Positions 38,043 to 46,000 of a DNA stretch of 64,000 nucleotides are shown here, piece by piece (positions within the stretch are counted from its first letter, which is position 1; the number at the start of each line of letters is the position of its first letter). Origin of the DNA: Sphingorhabdus sp. Alg231-15. GTDB taxonomy: Bacteria > Pseudomonadota > Alphaproteobacteria > Sphingomonadales > Sphingomonadaceae. A program made the translations under genes and the position numbers. The stretch lies in assembly GCF_900149705.1 (NCBI RefSeq), contig NZ_LT703001.1:372001-436000 (forward strand). Reading direction: 5' to 3'. The notes beneath the pieces were generated by a model that worked only from the letters and a program-made list of their open reading frames with translations, ran no database searches and was not told where the DNA came from.

Positions 38043-39224
38043 CTAGCCCTGTTTCCGGGTCAGTTCCTTCATAGCATCGCTCAGTCCTTCCAAGGTCAAC
38101 GGGTACATGCGATCATTCATCAATTCCTTGACGATTTTGACGCTTTGCGAATAGCCCCATTGCTTTTCCGGCACAGGATTGAGCCAAGCCGTAGCGGGAT
38201 AGGTATTTGTCATCCGATGAAGCCAGGTCACGCCCGCTTCCTCATTGAAATGCTCAACAGAACCGCCTGGATGCGTGATTTCATAGGGGCTCATTGACGC
38301 ATCGCCGACAAAAATCAGCTTATAGTCGTGGCCATATTTGTGGAGGATATCCCAAGTGTTTGTCCGCTCCGAAAAACGCCGGCGATTATCTTTCCAAACG
38401 CCTTCGTAGACACAGTTGTGAAAATAGAAAAACTCGAGATTTTTGAATTCTGTTGTCGCAGCAGAAAAAAGTTCTTCGCATAGCTTGATAAACGGGTCCA
38501 TTGATCCGCCGACATCAAGAAACAACAAGAGTTTTACGGCGTTATGCCGCTCCGGACGCATATGGATGTCGAGCCAGCCTTTTTTGGCTGTTCCGTTAAT
38601 GGTGCTGTTGATATCCAACTCATCAGCAGACCCTTCGCGAGCGAACCTGCGTAAACGCCGCAAGGCTACCTTGATATTCCGTGTGCCGAGTTGCTTGGTG
38701 TTGTCGAGATTCTGAAACTCCCGTTTGTCCCATACCTTGATGGCTTTCTTCTGACCACCTTCACCGCCAATACGCACGCCTTCGGGATTGAAACCGCTGT
38801 TTCCATATGGGGAAGTGCCGCCAGTGCCGATCCATTTGCTGCCACCTTCATGGCGTTTTTCCTGCTCGGCAAGACGTTCTTTCAACGTCTCCATAATCTC
38901 ATCCCAGCTGCCAAGTTTTTCGACCTCGGCCATCTCTTCTTCGCTGAGATATTTCTCGGCAACGGCTTTCAACCAGTCGAGCGGGATTTCCTCTTCCTGC
39001 ATGCCGTAGCTGGTCTCAATACCCTTGAAAACCTTTGAGAATACTTGGTCAAAGCGATCCAGAAGGCCTTCATCTTTCACGAAAGTTGCTCGCGAAAGAT
39101 AATAAAATTCCTCCGGACGTTTCTGGATAACCTCCTTGTCCAATGCTTCCAGGAGCACCAGATGTTCTTTTAGCGATGCGGTAATTCCTGCCGCTCGTAG
39201 CTCATCCATGAAGTTGAAGAACAT
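38043..39224 (-). CDS. CoxE-like VWA domain protein
   Basis: 393-aa protein with a C-terminal von Willebrand A domain. The MIDAS motif is FLDVGGSMD (DxGxS) at about residues 236-244, followed by EFFYFHNCVYEG and LIFVGDASMSPYEI. It resembles CoxE-family proteins that pair with MoxR-type AAA ATPases to remodel or insert metals into target enzymes. The cognate ATPase is encoded immediately upstream (14 bp gap), and CGGAGC gives a good ribosome binding site. No carbon monoxide dehydrogenase genes are in the window, so the client is unknown. Confidence 0.85.
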   Translation of the reverse strand: MFFNFMDELRAAGITASLKEHLVLLEALDKEVIQKRPEEFYYLSRATFVKDEGLLDRFDQVFSKVFKGIETSYGMQEEEIPLDWLKAVAEKYLSEEEMAEVEKLGSWDEIMETLKERLAEQEKRHEGGSKWIGTGGTSPYGNSGFNPEGVRIGGEGGQKKAIKVWDKREFQNLDNTKQLGTRNIKVALRRLRRFAREGSADELDINSTINGTAKKGWLDIHMRPERHNAVKLLLFLDVGGSMDPFIKLCEELFSAATTEFKNLEFFYFHNCVYEGVWKDNRRRFSERTNTWDILHKYGHDYKLIFVGDASMSPYEITHPGGSVEHFNEEAGVTWLHRMTNTYPATAWLNPVPEKQWGYSQSVKIVKELMNDRMYPLTLEGLSDAMKELTRKQG

Positions 39225-39238
39225 CCGTGTTGCTCCGT

Positions 39239-40084
39239 TTAACGCGCTTCGCGTTTCGCCATAAATGCCAGGCGCTCAAACAGCATGACGTCTTGCTCAT
39301 TTTTAAGCAATGCACCGTGCAGTGGTGGAATCGCTTTGCTGGGGTCCTGTGATTGCAGCACTTCCAGCGGCATGTCTTCGGCCAACAATAGCTTCAACCA
39401 ATCCAGCAATTCCGAAGTGCTCGGTTTCTTTTTCAGGCCAGGGACTTCGCGTACATCATAAAAGATATCCATAGCCTTTTTGACCAAAATCCCTTGAATA
39501 TCGGGGAAATGGACATTGATGATTTCCTGCATCGTGTCACGATCTGGAAATTTGATATAGTGGAAGAAGCAGCGGCGCAGAAACGCATCAGGCAATTCTT
39601 TTTCATTGTTCGAAGTGATCACAACAATCGGCCGTTCTGCAGCTTTAATCGTTTCCTTGGTCTCATAGACATGGAATTCCATGCGATCGAGCTCCTGAAG
39701 AAGGTCATTCGGAAATTCAATATCGGCTTTATCAATCTCGTCGATCAACAAAACGGGTAGCTCTTTGCTGGTAAAGGCTTCCCAGAGCTTGCCTCTCCGG
39801 ATGTAGTTGGAAATGTCATGCACGCGCTCGTCACCGAGCTGACCATCGCGAAGGCGCGCAACGGCGTCATACTCATAAAGGCCTTGATGCGCTTTGGTGG
39901 TTGATTTGACATTCCATTCAATCAATGGAGCACCAGTGGCTTTGGCAATTTCATGAGCCAGAACGGTCTTGCCGGTACCGGGTTCACCTTTCACCAGGAG
40001 TGGGCGACGCAGAGTCACGGCAGCGTTAACCGCAACCTTCAAATCATCGGTTGCTACATAATCTTTGGTACCGTCAAAACGCAT
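39239..40084 (-). CDS. MoxR-family AAA ATPase
   Basis: 281-aa AAA+ ATPase. Walker A is GEPGTGKTVLAHEIA (about residues 37-51), Walker B is LPVLLIDEIDKAD, and sensor 1 is VITSNNEKELPDAF with an arginine finger RRCFFHY. MoxR ATPases act as chaperones for metalloenzyme maturation or stress functions together with a VWA protein, and the VWA gene follows directly. The pair forms a two-gene unit. The client is not evident from neighbours. Confidence 0.92.
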   Translation of the reverse strand: MRFDGTKDYVATDDLKVAVNAAVTLRRPLLVKGEPGTGKTVLAHEIAKATGAPLIEWNVKSTTKAHQGLYEYDAVARLRDGQLGDERVHDISNYIRRGKLWEAFTSKELPVLLIDEIDKADIEFPNDLLQELDRMEFHVYETKETIKAAERPIVVITSNNEKELPDAFLRRCFFHYIKFPDRDTMQEIINVHFPDIQGILVKKAMDIFYDVREVPGLKKKPSTSELLDWLKLLLAEDMPLEVLQSQDPSKAIPPLHGALLKNEQDVMLFERLAFMAKREAR

Positions 40085-40191
40085 ATTCCATATTCCCTTG
40101 CCGTAAACGTCAATGGAATAGCGATAGGGAAAAGGCCGTTTTGAGGCAAGTTAATCATTTAGTTAATTGGAACCTGCTGTCAGGAAGACGA

Positions 40192-40851
40192 TCATTCCAC
40201 CAAACGGGCATTGCGGCGGGCTTCCAAAAGCTGCCAGAGACCACGATGCTGAGTCAGAATTTGATCGGCGCCAAAATTGATCGCCCGCTCTACAGCGCTG
40301 GATTGTGACAATTCGGTGTTTAGCAGGTTGGTAGAATCAACCGAAGGCAGAGCTACTGAACGAGGTTCGACCCCAAGTTTGATTGCAACTTGTTCCAGTA
40401 GTGGACGGATTGCTTGCCAATCCAATACCAATGCGAAAGATGCACCCAAAGCGCAACCATTGCGATCTGACTGGGATAGCATTTCCAGCGCTTTGCGCTG
40501 GGCAAGAACCGTGGCGTTGCTCTGATCTTCGGTTCGAACCCCGGATATAGGCCCTGCCGCAACTGTCAGTCTTGTCAGAAACGCCCGTTCTGCGGAAAAG
40601 CCATCCATGGCCGCAACCAGCCATTCGCGGGCAGCGACATCGGCTGTTTTTGTCGCAGCATGATCAACAACGCCAGGATGACGTCCGTGCAAGATGCACA
40701 GAAAATGCGCGATGTCGGCAATGTCGATACCGCTGAGCATCGCAAAATCACTTTCGATCGCTTTCACATAACCGGCGGATTTTGTACCATGCTCTGCCAC
40801 GTGATCCATCAATGATGGGCGCGCGGATGATATTATATTTGTTTCTGGCAT
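40192..40851 (-). CDS. hypothetical protein, 219 aa
   Basis: Not recognised with confidence. Predicted mostly alpha-helical and soluble; it lacks a signal peptide and any catalytic motif that stands out. GIDIADIAHFLCILHGRHPGVVDHA and a C-terminal region rich in polar residues are the visible features. It is likely a lineage-specific sphingomonad family. It lies between the MoxR gene and rpoD on the minus strand, 107 bp upstream of the MoxR start, so it may or may not share its transcript. Confidence 0.65.
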   Translation of the reverse strand: MPETNIISSARPSLMDHVAEHGTKSAGYVKAIESDFAMLSGIDIADIAHFLCILHGRHPGVVDHAATKTADVAAREWLVAAMDGFSAERAFLTRLTVAAGPISGVRTEDQSNATVLAQRKALEMLSQSDRNGCALGASFALVLDWQAIRPLLEQVAIKLGVEPRSVALPSVDSTNLLNTELSQSSAVERAINFGADQILTQHRGLWQLLEARRNARLVE

Positions 40852-41010
40852 TGCGCTCGCATACGTTAGAGTTTCGGGCGATTAATCTGACCTTTGACAG
40901 CCAATCCAATCGTTCTGAAATTCTCGTCTAGCGTCAAAACCTAAAGACCCGGTTTACGCCGCGTTAGGTAAGTGCAAACCATAGTGTCGATAGCCCTTAA
41001 AAACAGGGCT

Positions 41011-43035
41011 TTATTGGTCCAAGAAACTGCGCATTTTGCGGCTTCGGCTAGGATGTTTGAGCTTGCGAAGGGCTTTTGCCTCAATTTGGCGAATACGCTC
41101 ACGCGTCACGCTAAACTGCTGACCGACCTCTTCGAGCGTGTGATCCGTATTCATGCCGATGCCAAAACGCATCCGCAAAACCCGTTCCTCACGTGGTGTC
41201 AGGCTTGCCAATACGCGGGTTACAGTTTCTTTCAGGTTCGCCTGAATCGCAGCATCAACCGGAATAATCGCATTTTTGTCTTCGATGAAATCACCGAGAT
41301 GCGAATCTTCTTCATCACCAATTGGAGTTTCCAAACTAATGGGCTCCTTGGCGATTTTCATGACCTTACGCACTTTTTCAAGCGGCATGGACAGGCGTTC
41401 AGCCATTTCTTCCGGCGTCGGCTCCCGGCCCTGTTCGTGAAGGAACTGGCGTGACGTGCGTACAAGTTTGTTGATCGTTTCAATCATATGCACAGGAATA
41501 CGAATGGTCCTGGCCTGATCGGCAATTGAGCGCGTAATCGCCTGGCGAATCCACCAGGTTGCATAAGTGGAGAACTTATAGCCGCGACGATATTCAAACT
41601 TATCAACCGCTTTCATCAAGCCAATATTACCTTCCTGAATCAGATCCAGGAACTGCAGGCCGCGGTTGGTATATTTTTTGGCGATGGAAATAACCAGCCT
41701 GAGATTGGCTTCAACCATTTCCTTCTTCGCAATACGTGCTTCGCGTTCGCCTTTTTGCACCATGTTTACAATGCGGCGGAACTCATCGAGCGACGTACCG
41801 GTGGCGGCAGAAATATCGGAAATTTCAGAACGGATACGTTCTACAGAAACTGCTTCTTTTTCTGCAAAGGCTGCCCATTTCTTGTCTGTTTTGGACATGC
41901 CGGCAAGCCAACCATCATCGAGCTCGTGGCCGATATAATTCTCTAGAAAGGACCGACGGGGCACTTTGTGACGCTCGGCCAATCGCAGCATTTGACCACC
42001 AAGCGCGGTCAAACGGCGATTGAAGGAATAGAGCTGATCGACCAAAAACTCGATTTTATTGGCGTGAAACTGAACACTTTCAACCAATGCCGTCAGTTCC
42101 TCGCGCAGATTATGATATTTTTTCTCCGATGCTGCGGGAAAGTCATCGCCGACCGCGAAAGCTTCCATCCGGGTATTCTGCAATTTAGAGAATTTCTTGA
42201 ACACGGACGTGATGGTTGCAAATTTTTCGAGAGCCTCGGGTTTGAGAGCTTCCTCCATCTGCGCCAGAGAAAGTGTGTTATCTTCTTCCTCTTCTTCGAC
42301 AACACGCTTGGTGCGTCGTTCGGTTAGCTCGTCTTCGTCATCCCCTTCGCCTTCAGCGGTTTCAGGTTCGTCTTCTACTTCGTCATCATCTTTAAAAGAG
42401 GGGCCTGCGGTTTTCTCGCTAATTTCACCGTCATCATCATCTTCATCTTCGAGATTCTCAGGCACAGGATCTTTTGACAACATCGCGTCCAGATCGAGTA
42501 TTTCACGAAGCTGCATCTCGCCATCATTGAGCGCGGTTGACCATTCGATAATTGCATTGAACGTCGTTGGACTCTCGCAAAGCCCCCAAATCATCGTATC
42601 CCGACCAGCTTCGATACGCTTGGCAATGGCAATCTCGCCTTCGCGGCTGAGCAACTCGACCGCGCCCATTTCACGCAGATACATCCGGACTGGATCATCG
42701 GTGCGGTCGCCAGCAGCCTTTTTCGGTGCTGCCGCTGCTGTAGTTTTTTTATCCTTGTCGGAGCCGTCAATAGATTCGACTTCATCACCGCCCATTTCTT
42801 CGGCGGCTTCATCGTCATTTTCGACAATCTTCACACCCATGTCAGAAATAGATGACATGACATCTTCGATTTGCTCGCTGGACATCTGATCCTGTGGCAG
42901 CGCTTCGTTTAATTCATCATAGGTCAGATAGCCGCGTTTTTTTGCCTTCGTGAGAAGTTTTTTAACGGCCGAGCCATTCATATCAATGAGCGGTGCATCT
43001 TCGGTTGCCGCTGACTTTTTTGCTTTACTTGCCAA
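41011..43035 (-). CDS. rpoD: RNA polymerase primary sigma factor RpoD
   Basis: Housekeeping sigma-70 of 674 aa. Region 1.1 starts at about residue 19 ([20 protein letters not shown]), followed by a long acidic non-conserved insert (about residues 195-270). Region 2 holds [20 protein letters not shown] and [15 protein letters not shown], and region 4 the helix-turn-helix [20 protein letters not shown]. The start is TTG at 43035: an in-frame TAA lies just upstream, no ATG occurs before residue 19, and AGGGG sits 9 nt upstream. It is the last gene of the yqeY-DUF559-dnaG-rpoD run, 48 bp after dnaG. Confidence 0.97.
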   Translation of the reverse strand: MASKAKKSAATEDAPLIDMNGSAVKKLLTKAKKRGYLTYDELNEALPQDQMSSEQIEDVMSSISDMGVKIVENDDEAAEEMGGDEVESIDGSDKDKKTTAAAAPKKAAGDRTDDPVRMYLREMGAVELLSREGEIAIAKRIEAGRDTMIWGLCESPTTFNAIIEWSTALNDGEMQLREILDLDAMLSKDPVPENLEDEDDDDGEISEKTAGPSFKDDDEVEDEPETAEGEGDDEDELTERRTKRVVEEEEEDNTLSLAQMEEALKPEALEKFATITSVFKKFSKLQNTRMEAFAVGDDFPAASEKKYHNLREELTALVESVQFHANKIEFLVDQLYSFNRRLTALGGQMLRLAERHKVPRRSFLENYIGHELDDGWLAGMSKTDKKWAAFAEKEAVSVERIRSEISDISAATGTSLDEFRRIVNMVQKGEREARIAKKEMVEANLRLVISIAKKYTNRGLQFLDLIQEGNIGLMKAVDKFEYRRGYKFSTYATWWIRQAITRSIADQARTIRIPVHMIETINKLVRTSRQFLHEQGREPTPEEMAERLSMPLEKVRKVMKIAKEPISLETPIGDEEDSHLGDFIEDKNAIIPVDAAIQANLKETVTRVLASLTPREERVLRMRFGIGMNTDHTLEEVGQQFSVTRERIRQIEAKALRKLKHPSRSRKMRSFLDQ

Positions 43036-43083
43036 TGCTTAGGGCCCCTAAATTTAAAAACTAATCTTCAAAGTTCACACAAT

Positions 43084-44952
43084 TCACACGATGTCGTCTA
43101 CCTGAGTGAGTTCAACCAACCGTTCATGAAATTCCTGCTTTGCCTTGCGCAATCGTTGCTGCTCAGCATAGCTTTCTTCATCAAGATTATCTTGCACCCG
43201 TCGTGTTGCTTCCGCCAGAGCCGCTTCCAGTCCGGGGCGCGCCGTGATCACTTTAATCGCTTCCGCCAAATCATTTTGCGCCCGTTCGATAAAATCTGAC
43301 GGGGCAGAATCTGGCAGTTTGCGGTTGAAAGTGAAATTCAGCGCATCGGCCCGTAACAGCCCTTTTGCGACATTATAACAATCTGTCTGTTCCAATATGG
43401 TAAGAAGGGCCTGCATATCAAGCATTTCTTTGCTCATTGCCGAACCTATCAACTCGGACAGCAAGGTCTGCATTTGCGAATCGGCAAGGCGCAAAACGGT
43501 TAGCTCTTCAAAATGCTTGGAAATCTGGGATGGATGGCGAATTAATCCGCCCAATATGGCCTTTGCAATGCGCAGGTCATGTCCTTCGACCAAAACGGAC
43601 TTGGTGTCATCCATCGGCTTGAATGAAACATATTGGGAACCGTATCCCCCTTTGGAGCGTTCAAATTGCTTCTGCCTCGGTCGATTTTCACGTCTGGCAA
43701 AAAACGTGTTTTCATATCGCTGCTGAAAATCTTGCCGATAGTGTTGGGCAATATCCTGATCAGCAATATCACGAACATGATCAGACAGGCGTTTTTTCAG
43801 TCCAGCCTTGGTTTCCGGTGTGTTCAGAGGTTCGGCCTCAAACTCGACTTGCCAGATTTTATCACCCAGCATTTGTGGGTTTTCGATCAACGTCGCAAAG
43901 GCTTGTGGTCCATCAGATCGAATCAGATCGTCAGGATCTTGTCCTGCCGGCAGCGCGATGAAGTTCAGGCTGTGGGACGGACGAAGGATCGGTAGCGCCC
44001 TTAACGCGGCGCGCATAGCCGCTTTTTGGCCCGCATTGTCCCCATCAAAGCAAAGTATGGGTGCTTCAACCATTTTCCAGATCCGTTCGATCTGATGTTC
44101 TGTCAGAGCGGTGCCCAATGGCGCAACGACATCCTCGAAACCGGCCTGCGCCAGCGCAATCGCATCCATATAGCCTTCGACCACCAATATACGTCCGGTC
44201 TGACGCGATGCCGGTGACGCCTTGTCGAGATTGTAGAGTGTGCGGCCTTTATCGAACAAAGGTGTATCGGGAGAGTTGAGATATTTCGGCTCGCCATCGC
44301 CCAATATCCGACCGCCAAAGGCGATCACACGTCCCCTTGGATCGCGGATCGGGATCATCAATCGGCCGCGGAAGCGATCATAGGGATCACGATCGTCGAC
44401 TTTTATGAGCAAGCCTGCTTCGACCAGTTGGTCGACGCCGTGAGTTGACAGTGCTTCCTTGAGGCGCCCGCGTGAATCCGGGGCAAAACCAAAGCCGAAT
44501 TCGCGAATTGTCTTTTCCGAAATGCCGCGGTTTTTCAGGTATTCACGCGCCGCCGTACCCTCGATCCCGTTAAACTGGGTGACGAACCAATCCTGTGCTG
44601 CCGCCATGACGTCATGTAATGTTGCCCGGGCCTCCTGCCGCTGTGCAGCGCGTGGATCGGGGGCAGGGACTTCCATCTGCGCTTCGGCCGCCAGGTCCTT
44701 CACCGCATCCATGAAGCTGAGGCCGCGCTGGTCGGTCATCCAGCGGATGGCATCACCATGGGCGCCGCAACCAAAACAATGGTAGAAGCCTTTCTCGTCG
44801 TTAATCGTGAAACTAGGCGTCTTCTCGTTATGAAACGGACAGCAGGCCTTAAACTCGCGCCCGGCCTTCTGGACCTTCACCGTCCTGCCAATCAGCGTGG
44901 ACAGGGTCGTCCGGCTGCGCAGTTCATCAAGCCATTGCGGAGAAAGGGTCAT
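43084..44952 (-). CDS. dnaG: DNA primase DnaG
   Basis: Replicative primase of 622 aa. The N-terminal zinc domain has Cys 38, His 41, Cys 59 and Cys 62 in CCPFHNEKTPSF and YHCFGCGAHGD; the RNA-polymerase domain follows and the Toprim domain has VVEGYMDAIAL and LCFDGDNAGQKA. The C-terminal DnaB-binding region is present. ATG 44952 overlaps the stop of the DUF559 gene as ATGA. The only Shine-Dalgarno (GGAGGGGG) lies inside the palindromic repeat at 44956-44990. Confidence 0.97.
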   Translation of the reverse strand: MTLSPQWLDELRSRTTLSTLIGRTVKVQKAGREFKACCPFHNEKTPSFTINDEKGFYHCFGCGAHGDAIRWMTDQRGLSFMDAVKDLAAEAQMEVPAPDPRAAQRQEARATLHDVMAAAQDWFVTQFNGIEGTAAREYLKNRGISEKTIREFGFGFAPDSRGRLKEALSTHGVDQLVEAGLLIKVDDRDPYDRFRGRLMIPIRDPRGRVIAFGGRILGDGEPKYLNSPDTPLFDKGRTLYNLDKASPASRQTGRILVVEGYMDAIALAQAGFEDVVAPLGTALTEHQIERIWKMVEAPILCFDGDNAGQKAAMRAALRALPILRPSHSLNFIALPAGQDPDDLIRSDGPQAFATLIENPQMLGDKIWQVEFEAEPLNTPETKAGLKKRLSDHVRDIADQDIAQHYRQDFQQRYENTFFARRENRPRQKQFERSKGGYGSQYVSFKPMDDTKSVLVEGHDLRIAKAILGGLIRHPSQISKHFEELTVLRLADSQMQTLLSELIGSAMSKEMLDMQALLTILEQTDCYNVAKGLLRADALNFTFNRKLPDSAPSDFIERAQNDLAEAIKVITARPGLEAALAEATRRVQDNLDEESYAEQQRLRKAKQEFHERLVELTQVDDIV

Positions 44953-45338
44953 AAATCCCCCTCCCGACTGCGGGAGGGGTTAGGGGTGGGCATATCGTCC
45001 AAAATTTCTTCAATTTGCCGCAAGACACCCTCGATATTACCCATGACTTCCTGATTTGAAAAGCGGACGATATGAAAACCATTTGCTTCCAGAAGCATTG
45101 TCCTTCTTTCATCATAGCGTTGCTGCAGGTCATGGGAATAACCGTCAATTTCGATTATCAGATTAAGTTCTCGACACAGAAAGTCTGCGAAATATGGCCC
45201 GACGGGCATTTGCCTACTAAACTTACGTCCCTTGACTTGGCGTTTCTTTAGACAATTCCAAAGTTTACGTTCTGCTGGAGTCGCTTCTTTCCGCAGGGAT
45301 TGGGCGCGATTGGTATCTCTTCGTTTGAAAGTTACCAT
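44949..45338 (-). CDS. DUF559 (Vsr-like endonuclease fold) protein
   Basis: 129-aa protein of the DUF559 family, with a PD-(D/E)xK/Vsr-like fold. The conserved residues are visible: ATPAERKLW (Glu 23), YFADFLC (Asp 52), IIEIDGYSH (Glu 63, Asp 65, His 69) and GFHIVRFSNQEV. Many such proteins are uncharacterised. Residues 117-128 (PTPNPSRSREGD) are encoded by a 35-bp palindromic repeat whose near-identical inverted copy lies 19 bp upstream of the start. The stop overlaps the dnaG start. The gene sits between yqeY and dnaG, so it looks like an insertion in that operon; mobility is inferred. Confidence 0.9.
   Translation of the reverse strand: MVTFKRRDTNRAQSLRKEATPAERKLWNCLKKRQVKGRKFSRQMPVGPYFADFLCRELNLIIEIDGYSHDLQQRYDERRTMLLEANGFHIVRFSNQEVMGNIEGVLRQIEEILDDMPTPNPSRSREGDL
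44956..44990 (+). repeat. 35-bp palindromic repeat, copy 1
   Basis: Contains a 9-bp perfect stem CCCCTCCCG/CGGGAGGGG with loop ACTG, followed by TTAGGGGTGGG. It matches the reverse complement of copy 2 (45357-45391) at 33 of 35 positions. It encodes the last residues of the DUF559 protein and supplies the ribosome binding site of dnaG on the minus strand. Confidence 0.92.
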
Positions 45339-45356
45339 GCTTCCATAACCATATTT

Positions 45357-45391
45357 CCCACCCCTGACCCCTCCCGCAGGCGGGAGGGGGA
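45357..45391 (-). repeat. 35-bp palindromic repeat, copy 2
   Basis: Inverted partner of copy 1, with the same 9-bp stem and loop CAGG. On the plus strand it is followed by GAATTTTT, resembling an intrinsic terminator. It lies between the yqeY stop and the DUF559 start. Confidence 0.92.
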
Positions 45392-45395
45392 ATTT

Positions 45396-45848
45396 TTAAG
45401 ACAAAGCAGCCTTCACCAGACCGCTGGCCTTGCTCATATCGATTTCGGTGCCATGGCGAGATTTCAGTTCCGCCATAACCCGGCCCATATCTTTCATCGA
45501 TTCCGCGCCGAGCTCCGTCTTGATGCCGTCAATCAGCGCCGCCGTATCGGCTTCACTCAACTGAGCGGGTAGGAATTCCTCGATCACAGCAAGTTCCATC
45601 TTCTCGCCCTTGGCCAATTCATCGCGGCCACCCGATTCGAACATTTCAATCGATTCGCGCCGTTGCTTGGCCATTTTTTGCAGCACATCGGTCACCATGA
45701 CATCGTCATCAAGCTTGCTATCCTTGGTGCGTAGCTCGATATCCTTGTCCTTGATCTTAGCCAACATGGCGCGTGTGGCCGCTGTGCGATCCTTGTCGCC
45801 AGCTTTCATGGCCGCAATTTGTGCCGCTTTCACGTCATCGCGAATCAT
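45396..45848 (-). CDS. GatB/YqeY domain protein
   Basis: 150-aa helical protein of the YqeY family, related to the C-terminal tRNA-binding domain of GatB. The start MIRDDVKAAQIAAMKAGDKD at ATG 45848 has GGGGAA about 7 nt upstream. Visible family segments are RTAATRAMLAKIKDKDIELR and EFLPAQLSEADTAALID, ending in a region like MGRVMAELKSRH. The molecular role is not settled. It heads the run yqeY-DUF559-dnaG-rpoD and diverges from carA. Confidence 0.93.
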   Translation of the reverse strand: MIRDDVKAAQIAAMKAGDKDRTAATRAMLAKIKDKDIELRTKDSKLDDDVMVTDVLQKMAKQRRESIEMFESGGRDELAKGEKMELAVIEEFLPAQLSEADTAALIDGIKTELGAESMKDMGRVMAELKSRHGTEIDMSKASGLVKAALS

Positions 45849-45959
45849 AGCGTTCCCCGTAATTTTGGAATAAGCTACCAACATAGCCGCAACTTATTTT
45901 TTTTCATAGATTGTGACGGTAAAAAACTACACCTAGTCACGGCGAAATTTGCTTGAAGC

Positions 45960-45980
45960 GCAGGAGCATGCGGCTCCTGC
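45960..45980 (+). promoter_or_regulatory. perfect hairpin in the carA leader
   Basis: GCAGGAGC (45960-45967), loop ATGCG, GCTCCTGC (45973-45980). The 8-bp stem ends 7 nt before the AAGG ribosome binding site of carA. It has no T run, so it is not a standard terminator; it could stabilise the mRNA or control translation. An inverted repeat GTGAC-N17-GTCAC lies about 20 bp further upstream. Confidence 0.45.
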
Positions 45981-46000
45981 CATTTATAAGGAAAATGCCC

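Noticed and set aside
42197-42889. 230-codon Ser-rich open frame on the plus strand opposite rpoD
   Set aside because: It mirrors the acidic low-complexity insert of rpoD; the composition (runs of Ser) follows from the complementary strand and it has no ribosome binding site.
45960-45980. carA leader hairpin as an intrinsic terminator
   Set aside because: No T run follows the stem and a coding gene starts 20 bp later; a leader role is more likely.
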